A DNA stretch of 64,000 nucleotides from Vibrio ostreae. Lineage in GTDB: Bacteria; Pseudomonadota; Gammaproteobacteria; Enterobacterales; Vibrionaceae. A program made the translations under genes and the position numbers. Where the stretch lies: the NCBI RefSeq assembly GCF_019226825.1, contig NZ_CP076643.1:1364001-1428000 (forward strand), written 5' to 3'. Shown piece after piece: positions 9,187-17,583 of this stretch; position 1 is the stretch's first letter; every line of letters starts with the position of its first letter. A model generated the notes under the pieces. That model was not told the origin of the DNA. It saw only the letters and a program-made list of their open reading frames with translations, and made no database searches.

Positions 9187-9260
9187 AAACAGCGAAATTA
9201 AAGTACAAACAACAAAATTAGAGTAAAACAACGAATTTAAAGTAAAAACAACGAAATTTG
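9187..9260. repeat. Four degenerate 19-20 bp tandem repeats at the dctM end
   Basis: Four tandem copies of roughly AAACAACGAAATTAAAGTA, starting near 9187, 9207, 9227 and 9246. They fill the space between ygeA and dctM and run into the dctM 3' end, where the repeat encodes the last residues (ISLFLL) and the stop. Confidence 0.75.
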
Positions 9261-10520
9261 CGGGAACCAGACTAACAGGCACAGGCCAAAAATTGAAACC
9301 AGCAAGAACGGAATCACCCCTCTGGCGATAGAAGCAAGTGAGCAGTTGGTGATATTGGCAGCCACAAACAGGTTGATACCAACCGGCGGCGTAATCAGCC
9401 CAATCGACAACGCTGTCATCAGCAGGACACCGAACCAGGTCAAATCAATATTCAGCTCACGTACCACAGGCAAAAAGATCGGCAGGGTGATATACATGAT
9501 AGTCACCGCGTCCATAAACATGCCCACTGTCAGCAAAATAGCCAGAATCACAAATAAAATCATCTGGGGATTTTCGCTGATGGTCAGCATCACTTCGGAG
9601 TAATCAATCACCAGCCCGTCTATCTCAATCACCCAGCCAAACAGGCCGGCAAAGGCGACCACGATCATCACTACCGCAGAAGAACACGCGGAATGGGCAA
9701 ATGCGGCATAAATCTGTTTGAGATTAATGGTGCGATAAATCAGGCTGCCGACAATAATGGCATACACAGAAGCAATGATGGCGGCTTCGGTCGGGGTAAA
9801 TATACCGCCGTAAATGCCGCCGAGAATCAGCACCGGCGTAAATAAGCCCCAAAAAGCGTGGGTAAACGCCTGGTAAAGACGCTGCAGATAAGTACCTTCC
9901 TGATTGTTGGCAACACGCAGTGAAATGGCCTGATCCGCCTCTGAATCTGCCTGATAATGGCGCGACAACGGCAACATGAGCAGCATCAAGCAGCCCAGCA
10001 GAATACCCGGCACTATCGTGGCCAGAAACAAATCACTGATCGACGTCTCGGCAATCACACCGTAAATGACCAGCCCGATCGAAGGCGGAATGATCAGCGA
10101 TAACGCGGCTCCGGTCGATACCAGCCCAGCGGCAAACGGTTTACTGTAGCCGTCTTCGACCATGCCTTTAATAATAAGCGGACCTATAGCAGCAACAGAA
10201 GCCGGACCGGAACCGCTCACCGACCCCCAGAACAGACACACAACCGTACCAACCAGCCCCATATTGCCGGGCAGTTTTTCAACCAGTACCCGGAAAAACA
10301 GAATCATCCTTTCGGCAATACCGCTGATGCCCATGATGTTGCCGGCCAGAATGAAAAAGGGAATCGCCAGCAAGGTATACTTTGAGCTGCTGGCAATGAC
10401 TAAATCGGCCACCATATCGAGGCCGAAGTCCATCTGCCACATGGCAAACAACGCAGACAGCCCTAAACAAAACGCCACTGGCACACCAAAGATGATCAGA
10501 GCGAAGAACAAAATGATCAT
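9237..10520 (-). CDS. dctM: TRAP transporter large permease DctM
   Basis: A 427-residue polytopic protein with about 12 membrane segments. TRAP-M signatures are visible: GVPVAFCLGLSALFAMW, GSVSGSGPASVAAIG and the LITPPVGINLFVAANI stretch. It is the sodium-driven transport subunit. I chose the ATG at 10520 (MIILFFALIIFG), which has GGGAG five bases upstream, over the longer frame to 10598 that would overlap dctQ. Its last residues are encoded by a tandem repeat, which may have replaced the original C-terminal codons. It forms a P-Q-M operon. Confidence 0.93.
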   Translation of the reverse strand: MIILFFALIIFGVPVAFCLGLSALFAMWQMDFGLDMVADLVIASSSKYTLLAIPFFILAGNIMGISGIAERMILFFRVLVEKLPGNMGLVGTVVCLFWGSVSGSGPASVAAIGPLIIKGMVEDGYSKPFAAGLVSTGAALSLIIPPSIGLVIYGVIAETSISDLFLATIVPGILLGCLMLLMLPLSRHYQADSEADQAISLRVANNQEGTYLQRLYQAFTHAFWGLFTPVLILGGIYGGIFTPTEAAIIASVYAIIVGSLIYRTINLKQIYAAFAHSACSSAVVMIVVAFAGLFGWVIEIDGLVIDYSEVMLTISENPQMILFVILAILLTVGMFMDAVTIMYITLPIFLPVVRELNIDLTWFGVLLMTALSIGLITPPVGINLFVAANITNCSLASIARGVIPFLLVSIFGLCLLVWFPQISLFLL

Positions 10521-10561
10521 CTGGCTCCCAACAGATATATCCACAACTACCACCTTATTTT

Positions 10562-11047
10562 TTAATTCGTATGCCGCTTTAACTGGGTAAACAACCACTC
10601 AATCTGACGAATGATCATCAGAACAAACGCCAGAGGCAGGATGGTTGTGTAGTACCAGGCTTTAATCTGAAGTGCACTGGTGAGAGTTTGCGATTGGTAT
10701 TGGTTCATCAACAGATCGACCATGTAATACAGCATCACCACCAGGGTAAAGACAATCGCGCCGCTAATAGCGACCTGAAGCAGCTTGCGAACACTTGGAG
10801 TAACCTTATCGATCAGAAAATCAACCGAAAGCAGTTGGCTGCGCTTAATGGCAATAGCGGTACCAAACAGAGTCAGGGCCACCATACCGTTGATGACAAT
10901 CTCTTGAGTTGAAGCTAAGGAATAGTTGGTAAAGGTACGCACGATGACATTAGCAAAACCCAGCACCAGCATAACCACGAAAATCATTACGCAGATGGTT
11001 TCTTCTAATTGCCGCCATGCTTTGTTGAACAGTGTGGCTGTAGTCAT
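10562..11047 (-). CDS. dctQ: TRAP transporter small permease DctQ
   Basis: A 161-residue protein with four membrane segments, the usual size and topology of DctQ. It carries the central R-x-x-LLSVDFL motif (RSQLLSVDFLID) typical of the family. DctQ binds DctM and gives the membrane complex its binding site for the loaded periplasmic protein. It lies 41 bases before dctM and 127 bases after dctP, in transcript order P, Q, M. Confidence 0.9.
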   Translation of the reverse strand: MTTATLFNKAWRQLEETICVMIFVVMLVLGFANVIVRTFTNYSLASTQEIVINGMVALTLFGTAIAIKRSQLLSVDFLIDKVTPSVRKLLQVAISGAIVFTLVVMLYYMVDLLMNQYQSQTLTSALQIKAWYYTTILPLAFVLMIIRQIEWLFTQLKRHTN

Positions 11048-11109
11048 TTTATATTTTTAATCGAGTATGAATGAGTGTGAAAGACTTGCATGGAGTGGGA
11101 TGACAGGGC

Positions 11110-11163
11110 CTGTTGAACAGCTGAGACAAGGCTCAGGCAGGCAGATCGCGGGTTCAACAGCCC
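11110..11163 (-). other. Intercistronic stem-loop between dctP and dctQ
   Basis: A nine-base-pair outer stem (CTGTTGAAC 11110-11118 with GTTCAACAG 11152-11160) encloses an inner CTGAG/CTCAG stem. There is no T tract. Such hairpins between a binding-protein gene and its permease genes often stabilise the upstream message, which would give more DctP than DctQM; that is inference here. Confidence 0.5.
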
Positions 11164-11174
11164 CTGCAGGCTAA

Positions 11175-12158
11175 TTAGCCCTCAAATAAGCCGACAATAT
11201 CTGTACCGACTTTTTCTTTCCACTTATTGTAAGAAGGTTTGGTTTTTTGACGGAACGCGTCGATCTGCTCCGGCGTCAGCTCCATCACCTGCATATTGTT
11301 GTCACGCAGCACCTGAACACCATCGGCGGTTTTCTGGCGAGAAATCTCTCTTTGATATTGCATCGCTTCTTGCGCCGCCTTGGATACTTTCTGCTGCGTC
11401 TCTGCATCCAGGCTGTCCCAGACTTTGCGGCTTACCGCCAGGAAAATCGGGTCATAAGAGTAGTGCCACAAGGTGATGTTGTTCTGAATTTCATACAAAC
11501 GCTGCGGAACAATAATCGCGCCTACCGGGTTTTCCTGACCATCCACAACCCCCTGCTGCAGAGCCGGGAAAGTTTCAGCCCACTGGATTTGTTGCGGGTT
11601 AGCGCCCAAATCCGTAAACACATCAATATACATAGGGCCGGCAACACGCACTGACATACCTTGCAGATCGTCCGGCGATTTCACCGCTTTCACGCTGTTG
11701 GTCAGCTCACGAAAACCATTCTCACCCCAGGCCAGAATAATAATATTTTTATCCAGCGCGATTTGTTCGATCTTTTTACCGCCCGGGCCATTAATCGCGT
11801 CATCGACAGCTTTATAGTCATCAAATAAGTAAGGCAGCGAGAATACTGCCATTTCCGGAATTAACGGCGTCACGTTAATAGCAGAAGTCAGGACAAAATC
11901 GATTTTGTTTGCACCCAGCATTTCTGCCTGCTTGATTTGATCACCACCGGTCAGGACCGAGTTCGGAAAAATGCGCACCTTCATATCACCGTCAGTTGCT
12001 TCAGAAAGCAACTCGTTAAACTTTTCCGCTCCTTCCTGCCAGGTCGTGGTATTCGAAACGTTGTGTGATAAACGGTAGGTCTTAGCCTGGACAGAAAAAC
12101 CAATCGTTGAGCAGGCAAATAAAATGCAGAAGCATTTTATGGCAAGGCGTGAATACAT
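11175..12158 (-). CDS. dctP: TRAP transporter solute-binding protein DctP
   Basis: A 327-residue periplasmic protein with a signal peptide cleaved near residue 25 (FSVQA-KTYRL). The DctP family features are present: LSHNVSNTTTWQEGAEKF, the conserved arginine in SVRVAGPMYID that salt-bridges a substrate carboxylate, and the QEN motif in GVVDGQENPVGAI. These fit an organic-acid ligand. It is the first gene of the TRAP operon, with AGGGATG before the start, and is preceded by a long AT-rich leader containing a palindromic operator candidate. Confidence 0.93.
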   Translation of the reverse strand: MYSRLAIKCFCILFACSTIGFSVQAKTYRLSHNVSNTTTWQEGAEKFNELLSEATDGDMKVRIFPNSVLTGGDQIKQAEMLGANKIDFVLTSAINVTPLIPEMAVFSLPYLFDDYKAVDDAINGPGGKKIEQIALDKNIIILAWGENGFRELTNSVKAVKSPDDLQGMSVRVAGPMYIDVFTDLGANPQQIQWAETFPALQQGVVDGQENPVGAIIVPQRLYEIQNNITLWHYSYDPIFLAVSRKVWDSLDAETQQKVSKAAQEAMQYQREISRQKTADGVQVLRDNNMQVMELTPEQIDAFRQKTKPSYNKWKEKVGTDIVGLFEG

Positions 12159-12645
12159 AATAACATCCCTATTATTGAGCTTTTTAATATTAAATTAATG
12201 GTAATAATGAGGTATTTTCGATAGATAAGGATATAAGTGTCAATCAGGGAACCTGAATTCTGTGAAGTAATATAACTTGTAAATCAAACTGTTAAATCAA
12301 TCAAAGCTTATATTATGTTGCCTTTATTCTGAAATTAAAAACAACATTGTATACAAATTTAGATTGGTGATATTTAAATTTGCAAATGAAGCAATAAGCC
12401 CGTATTTATATCGAAATTCTCTATGCAACTCCCAGCCGGGTTCAAATGGGAAAACCGGACCCTATCTGTACGCACAGCAGACACCGTTAGCGCACGATAT
12501 CTTCATTGCATCACACCTTTATTGCGTAACACTCGGTTAAATCAAACAATGACTACCCTGCATTATCTATTTGGTTTAATGTATAACGCCTTTTCACACA
12601 GTTCGCTCTGCTCTGATAGCTGAGTAAAAAAGACCCCAACCCAGT
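12159..12645. promoter_or_regulatory. AT-rich divergent promoter region with TTGTATACAA palindrome
   Basis: About 490 AT-rich bases between dctP (leftward) and the GNAT gene (rightward). The perfect 10-base palindrome TTGTATACAA at 12347-12356 resembles operators of GntR/FCD-type regulators, which often control TRAP operons; no such regulator gene is in the window. The rest has no credible gene. Confidence 0.45.
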
Positions 12646-13155
12646 ATGAATATCGTCAGCGTTGATAGCAGTAACCAGTATATTTATCTTAATTTAGCCC
12701 AGGCTTACGAAGCAGAATTTTCGCAGATCATGCAAAAGAAACCGGATGAGCACGGACGTTTCGGCCTCGACACCGAAATAGGCGGTGTGGTCAGCGGTTA
12801 TCTGCTTTTTATCAACGGAATCCCGGCCGGTCATTGTGCGATTGCCGAAGAAACAGACGGCCATTTTGAAGTGTGTGACTTTTATGTGGTGCCCTACTTC
12901 CGTGGCCGGCAGACCGGCCAGCGTTTTATCACCAAGTTGTTCGAAGACTTGGGGGGGCGCTGGGAAATAAAACAGGTCGCAGGAGCCGAGCACGCCATTC
13001 ATTTCTGGCGTAAAGTGATCAACCACTATACGCGTGGCCACTTTACAGAAGATGTATTCGATGACCCGAAATGGGGTATGGTTACCCGCCAGCGTTTTGA
13101 TCATCAGCCGTCATTCACTGCTCACCGTGAACGATCACGCGCAGCACTGGCGTGA
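12646..13155 (+). CDS. GNAT family N-acetyltransferase
   Basis: A 169-residue protein with the GNAT core: a central FEVCDFYVVPYFRGRQTGQRFI stretch, in which RGRQTG is the acetyl-CoA pyrophosphate-binding loop, and a C-terminal HAIHFWRKVINHYT helix-strand. It should transfer an acetyl group from acetyl-CoA to an amine; the substrate is unknown. No strong ribosome site precedes the ATG at 12646. It is divergent from the TRAP operon. Confidence 0.8.
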   Translation: MNIVSVDSSNQYIYLNLAQAYEAEFSQIMQKKPDEHGRFGLDTEIGGVVSGYLLFINGIPAGHCAIAEETDGHFEVCDFYVVPYFRGRQTGQRFITKLFEDLGGRWEIKQVAGAEHAIHFWRKVINHYTRGHFTEDVFDDPKWGMVTRQRFDHQPSFTAHRERSRAALA

Positions 13156-13280
13156 TGCAACATCGCATTGCTTCGACATAGTTCTGACACAGTCATAGCG
13201 CAATTTGGTAATACCCGTATTACTCTTTAAGCAATTTATTGTTATTTTATCTTCCATATTGATAATTTAAGGAATAAGCC

Positions 13281-13448
13281 ATGAAAACTGCACTGACTGC
13301 CATCACTCTGGCTCTGCTGCTAAGCGGCTGCGCAGAAACCTGGAAAGGCGTGAAACAAGACTCTTCTACTATCTGGAATGAGACCAAAGAAGCGACTCAG
13401 GCCGGGGTACAAAACACGAAAGAAGCCATTCACGAAGCCACCGAATAA
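13281..13448 (+). CDS. Small entericidin-like lipoprotein
   Basis: A 55-residue protein: MKTALTAITLALLLSGCAE gives a signal peptide with lipobox LLSGC, and the mature part of about 39 residues is a charged helix (TWKGVKQDSSTIWNETKEA and onward). Size and pattern resemble entericidin or small YgdI-like lipoproteins. The ribosome site AAGGA is well placed seven bases before the ATG. A TAATAC-CC-GTATTA inverted repeat about 60 bases upstream (13209-13222) may be regulatory. A strong terminator follows directly. Confidence 0.75.
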   Translation: MKTALTAITLALLLSGCAETWKGVKQDSSTIWNETKEATQAGVQNTKEAIHEATE

Positions 13449-13455
13449 CCTCGCC

Positions 13456-13483
13456 AGCCGGTAATCCAATACCGGCTTTTTAT
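13456..13483 (+). terminator. Rho-independent terminator after the small lipoprotein
   Basis: Eight-base-pair stem AGCCGGTA/TACCGGCT (13456-13463 with 13470-13477), six-base loop and a run of five to six T. Confidence 0.85.
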
Positions 13484-13817
13484 TGTCGGTAATTGCTGAT
13501 CTGACATTCACTCAATAGTGTCTCACATCGCTCACCACTCATGGCGTCATGTTGTGCACTCGGCCTACCCAGCCACATCACCAACTCGCACCAAAATGAC
13601 TCTTTTTCACCTTGGTGGTGCAAATTCAACGCATTATGCTTCTCTGCTCAAAATATCAACCCAAGCCACAACCTCGCAATGTGTGCAAATGGTACAGTTA
13701 TCCGTGCTACTAGTGTCCCTTGCGCACAGTGCAAACCGAAGTGGGGACTGCTTACGGGTTTTGGCACAAATGTTGTTTTGAATCGGGAGTTAAACATCAA
13801 TTCAAGGAATGAATGTT
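13484..13817 (+). other. Upstream region of the codB operon
   Basis: About 330 bases with no convincing gene; two overlapping frames have no ribosome site and unlikely composition. A GTCCC...GGGAC pairing around 13717-13748 could fold the end of the leader. I do not recognise a known riboswitch or a PurR box. Confidence 0.35.
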
Positions 13818-15077
13818 ATGAATACGACAAGTGATTATCCGTTAAGTGCTGTACCCGCCGACCAGCGTAAGGGAATGTGGTCAATGATGTCAGTATTGCT
13901 CGGCTTTACCTTTTTTACTTCCACTATGTGGGCCGGCGGTACACTGGGCAGCGCGTTTAGTTTTTATGAGATGTTGGCCATCATCCTGATTGGCAACGCT
14001 TTACTGGGCATCTACGCGGCGGCCCTGGCTTATATTGCCTGCAAGACTGGTCTCAATACCGTGTTACTCGGACGCTACAGCTTCGGCTTGAATGGCAGTA
14101 AGCTGTCCGATTTTGTGCTCGGCTTCACCCAGATAGGCTGGTATGCATGGGGCACAGCAACGATCGCTTTAATTCTGGTCAAGTTGCTCGAGCTGCCAGA
14201 ATCCTGGACCGTACCGTTGATGGTTGTGTTTGGTTTTGGCTTTTGTATCAGTGCTTCCATCGGCTACAAAGCGCTCGAGCTGCTATCAAAAATTTCTGTA
14301 CCGGCGATGCTGTTTTTCATTGGCCTGAGTTTTTACAAAGGTTTGATCGATGTCGGCGGCATCGGTGAACTCATCATCAGGCAACCAAGCGACAGCATGC
14401 CGGTGGCCGCAGCCATTACTCTGGTGTTTGGTACTTTTGTCAGCGGCGGCACTCAAGCCACCAACTGGAGCCGTTTTGCCAAAAACGGCAAGGTCGCCGT
14501 GCTCACGACCCTGGCCGCTTTCTTTGTCGGTAACGGCCTGATGGTGTTTGTCGGCGCATTCGGCGCATCGATTTATCAGCAGTCGGACATTGTCGATGTT
14601 CTGGTGTCACAAGGCTTCATGCTGGCTGCAGTATTGATGCTGTTTACCAATATCTGGACCACTCAGGACAACACTATTTATAACTTTGCGGCGGCAGGCT
14701 GTAACATTCTGCGCACCGACAAACGTCGCCTCATCACCTGGATTGGCGCCGCTATCGGTACCGCTATGGCGATCATGGGGATGTATAATATGCTGATCCC
14801 TTTCCTGATCCTGCTCGGTACCTTTATCCCGCCGATTGGCGCCATCATCATGACCGATTTCTGGGTCAAATACCGTACGCAAATGCCGGATTTAGCCACC
14901 GCTAACCTGCCACAATACAATTGGTCAGGTCTTTTGGCTTACGCTATCGGCTCCGGCTGCGCTTATTTCTCGCCTTGGGTCGCACCGCTGGTCGGCATTC
15001 TGGTCTCCGCCGCAAGCTATACCCTTTTGTTGTCGCTGTCGGGAGCTAAACAACGCGCGATGCAGAGTGCACAGTAA
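13818..15077 (+). CDS. codB: Cytosine permease CodB (NCS1 family)
   Basis: A 419-residue inner-membrane transporter with about 12 membrane segments. CodB-like signatures: LLGFTFFTSTMWAGGTLG in the first helix, IGNALLGIYAAALAYIACKTG, SGGTQATNWSRFAKN and NIWTTQDNTIYNFA. NCS1 permeases import nucleobases with a cation. The pairing with codA downstream makes cytosine the likely substrate. I chose the ATG at 13818, which has AAGGA nine bases upstream; the ATG at 13809 would overlap that site. The regulator gene starts one base after its stop. Confidence 0.9.
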   Translation: MNTTSDYPLSAVPADQRKGMWSMMSVLLGFTFFTSTMWAGGTLGSAFSFYEMLAIILIGNALLGIYAAALAYIACKTGLNTVLLGRYSFGLNGSKLSDFVLGFTQIGWYAWGTATIALILVKLLELPESWTVPLMVVFGFGFCISASIGYKALELLSKISVPAMLFFIGLSFYKGLIDVGGIGELIIRQPSDSMPVAAAITLVFGTFVSGGTQATNWSRFAKNGKVAVLTTLAAFFVGNGLMVFVGAFGASIYQQSDIVDVLVSQGFMLAAVLMLFTNIWTTQDNTIYNFAAAGCNILRTDKRRLITWIGAAIGTAMAIMGMYNMLIPFLILLGTFIPPIGAIIMTDFWVKYRTQMPDLATANLPQYNWSGLLAYAIGSGCAYFSPWVAPLVGILVSAASYTLLLSLSGAKQRAMQSAQ

Positions 15078-15078
15078 G

Positions 15079-16272
15079 ATGGTCACCATTGAGTCATTAG
15101 CGTGTATTCCCGGTCTGGAGCCTTTGCAGCTCCGGGCCGGGCAACAAGGCCGGCACAATATCATCCGCTGGCCCTACGTCGCAGAAAATGCGGATATCAA
15201 AGACTGGATCGAAGGCGGCGAGCTTATCTTCGTGACCGGTTTAAACTGGAACTGGCAAGCCAATGATTTTATCCAGCTGATTACGACTGCAAAAGCGAGA
15301 AATGCCAGCGGTCTGGTACTGCTGACTCACTCTCCTTATTTGGATGAGATACCACACAACGTTTTGGCATTCTCCGACCAGTGCGGCTTTCCCGTGATTG
15401 AGCAGCCATGGGCACTGCCCATGGTCAAAGTCACCGAACTGCTGTCGAATGCGATCATCATGACCGATCTGCAACACAAGTCGACCCGCTGGCTGATTCA
15501 ACACCTGCTGGAATCGGCCGTGCCATCAGACATGACGTTGCTCAAAGCCAGCGAGCACGGCATAGAGGTTCACAGAATCTGGTCTGTAGCGGTCATTAAC
15601 CCGGCTTCGAATCAGACCAGCGATCTGATACGCAGCCAGCATTTAATCAGCCAGTTCCTGGCTGATTTTAGCGGCGCTCTCCCCGTACTCGAATATCACC
15701 AGGGCTGGCTGGCGTGCCTGCCACTTACCTCCAACAGCCCCGACACTCTTACGGTGTGGCAGCAACTGGCACAGTATCTTGCCCGTCAGGGGATTGATTG
15801 CCATCTTGGCCTGAGCGAAGCCAGAACGCTGCGCAGCCTGCGTCAGGCGGTGTTACAAGCGCGGCAAAGTGCCGATTTCAGTGCCGCCCATCAGGGGTAT
15901 CCGGTAGTCCACTATAACAGCCTTGGCATCGCGCAAATTTTCAGTCGCCTTGAGGACCCGCAATTTCTGGCTGACTTTTGCAAGCAACACTTGGGCGGAC
16001 TGTATGGCGATCAAGACAAACAGAATCAGTTACTCAAACACACGCTAAGCTGCTATCTCGACCACCTGGGATCGCTGCGCCAAACCGCCGCTCACCTCAA
16101 TATTCATCGTAATACGCTCAGCAACCGGCTAAGTAAGATAGAGCAACTAACCGATCTGAGCCTCAACAATGCCCAGCAAAGGTTGAGTATCCAATCCGCA
16201 CTGATCGCAGAACGTCTGCTGTTTTCATCGGCAACCAATACGCAGCCATCGGCTGACAAATTGCACTTTTGA
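15079..16272 (+). CDS. PucR-family transcriptional regulator within the cod operon
   Basis: A 397-residue regulator. The N-terminal part (about 1-120) is a PucR sensor domain (VTIESLACIPGLEPLQLRAG, then VAENADIKDWIEGGELIFVTG). A middle GGDEF-like degenerate region follows, and the C terminus has the PucR helix-turn-helix (HLGSLRQTAAHLNIHRNTLSNRL). PucR proteins respond to purine or pyrimidine catabolites. It sits between codB and codA, one base after codB and ending 11 bases before codA, so it probably controls its own operon in response to nucleobase. Confidence 0.88.
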   Translation: MVTIESLACIPGLEPLQLRAGQQGRHNIIRWPYVAENADIKDWIEGGELIFVTGLNWNWQANDFIQLITTAKARNASGLVLLTHSPYLDEIPHNVLAFSDQCGFPVIEQPWALPMVKVTELLSNAIIMTDLQHKSTRWLIQHLLESAVPSDMTLLKASEHGIEVHRIWSVAVINPASNQTSDLIRSQHLISQFLADFSGALPVLEYHQGWLACLPLTSNSPDTLTVWQQLAQYLARQGIDCHLGLSEARTLRSLRQAVLQARQSADFSAAHQGYPVVHYNSLGIAQIFSRLEDPQFLADFCKQHLGGLYGDQDKQNQLLKHTLSCYLDHLGSLRQTAAHLNIHRNTLSNRLSKIEQLTDLSLNNAQQRLSIQSALIAERLLFSSATNTQPSADKLHF

Positions 16273-16283
16273 AGGAAGGAACC

Positions 16284-17531
16284 ATGATTATTATTAACGC
16301 CAGCCTGAGAGGCAAACAAGGACTGTACAGCTTAGAATGTGAACAGGGCCAGTTTACCGCTATCACACCGCAATCAGGCATGATCAGTGACGCCCGGGCT
16401 GAGATTGATGCGTCAGGTAACCTACTGTGCGCCCCTTTCGTTGAACCTCATATTCACCTGGACGCAGTACTGACCGCCGGGCAACCCAACTGGAACATGA
16501 GCGGAACGCTGTTTGAAGGCATTGAGCGCTGGGCGGAACGTAAGCCGATGCTGAGCCGGGAAGATGTGCAGTCGCGGGTACTGAAAACCATTGAACTGCT
16601 GCTGGAAAATGGCATTCAGCATATTCGTACGCACGTCGATGTGACGGACCCTGATTTAGTGGCTCTGAAGGCCATTAACGAATTACGCCCGCAGCTGGCG
16701 CCTTTTATTGATTTGCAAATCGTGGCCTTTCCGCAGGAGGGAATCCTGTCCTACCCTAACGGCACCGAGTTGATGGAAAAAGCCCTTGAACACGGTGCGG
16801 ATGTTATCGGTGGTATTCCCCATTTTGAATTCACGCGCGAATATGGCGTGCAGTCGGTGGAATGGTTAATGGATCTGGCGCAAAAACACGACAAACTGGT
16901 TGATGTGCATTGTGATGAAATCGATGATGAAGCATCACGTTTCCTCGAAGTGTTGGCAACCGTGGCACTGGAAAAAAATATGGGCGAACGGGTCACCGCC
17001 AGTCACACCACGGCCATGCACTCTTACAACAACGCATACTGCTCTAAGCTATTCCGCCTGCTCAAGAAATCAAAGATTAACTTTATTTCCTGTCCGACAG
17101 AAAGCATCCACTTACAAGGTCGCTTTGATACCTATCCGAAACGACGCGGCATCACACGGGTAAAAGAAATTCGCGCGGCCGGTATGAACATCTGTTTTGG
17201 CGAAGATTCCATTCAGGATCCCTGGTATCCGGTCGGAAACGGTAAGCTGCTACGTGTACTCGATTCCGGGCTGCATTCCTGCCATATGATGGGCTATGAA
17301 GACCTGGCAACCGCGCTGGATTTAATCACCGATAACGGCGCCAAAGCGCTACATATCTCAGATCGCTACGGTATTGAGGTGGGTAAACCGGCCAACTTTA
17401 TTGTCCTGCAAGGCAGCAATGATGTAGAAGTGATTCAGAAACAGGGGGAGGTGCAGTATTCGGTGCGTTACGGTGAGATCCTGATTGCCCGCCAACCGGC
17501 CCTCCTGACTCATCGCGTGGCACTGACCTGA
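16284..17531 (+). CDS. codA: Cytosine deaminase CodA
   Basis: A 415-residue amidohydrolase that converts cytosine to uracil and ammonia in the cytoplasm. Metal-site motifs are seen in order: EPHIHLDA near the N terminus, the VDVHCDE segment, ERVTASHTTAMH, and the catalytic aspartate in CFGEDSIQDPWYPVGNG, which is characteristic of CodA. The length matches the family. The ATG at 16284 has AAGGAAGGA just upstream. As the third gene after codB and the PucR regulator, it completes a cytosine uptake and salvage operon, closed by an 11-bp hairpin. Confidence 0.93.
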   Translation: MIIINASLRGKQGLYSLECEQGQFTAITPQSGMISDARAEIDASGNLLCAPFVEPHIHLDAVLTAGQPNWNMSGTLFEGIERWAERKPMLSREDVQSRVLKTIELLLENGIQHIRTHVDVTDPDLVALKAINELRPQLAPFIDLQIVAFPQEGILSYPNGTELMEKALEHGADVIGGIPHFEFTREYGVQSVEWLMDLAQKHDKLVDVHCDEIDDEASRFLEVLATVALEKNMGERVTASHTTAMHSYNNAYCSKLFRLLKKSKINFISCPTESIHLQGRFDTYPKRRGITRVKEIRAAGMNICFGEDSIQDPWYPVGNGKLLRVLDSGLHSCHMMGYEDLATALDLITDNGAKALHISDRYGIEVGKPANFIVLQGSNDVEVIQKQGEVQYSVRYGEILIARQPALLTHRVALT

Positions 17532-17535
17532 TGAA

Positions 17536-17565
17536 AAGCCTTGCGGGGCACTCTCCGCAAGGCTT
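17536..17565. terminator. Hairpin between codA and the levansucrase gene
   Basis: An 11-base-pair stem AAGCCTTGCGG/CCGCAAGGCTT (17536-17546 with 17555-17565) between convergent genes. It has no strong T tract and may work in both directions. Confidence 0.65.
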
Positions 17566-17583
17566 GATTCAGAACGCTGCTAA

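Noticed and set aside
12423..12623. A 66-codon frame upstream of the GNAT gene
   Set aside because: No ribosome site and no recognisable motif; it lies in the divergent promoter region.
13518..13834. Two overlapping plus-strand frames upstream of codB
   Set aside because: No ribosome site, unlikely amino-acid composition, and they overlap the codB start in another phase.
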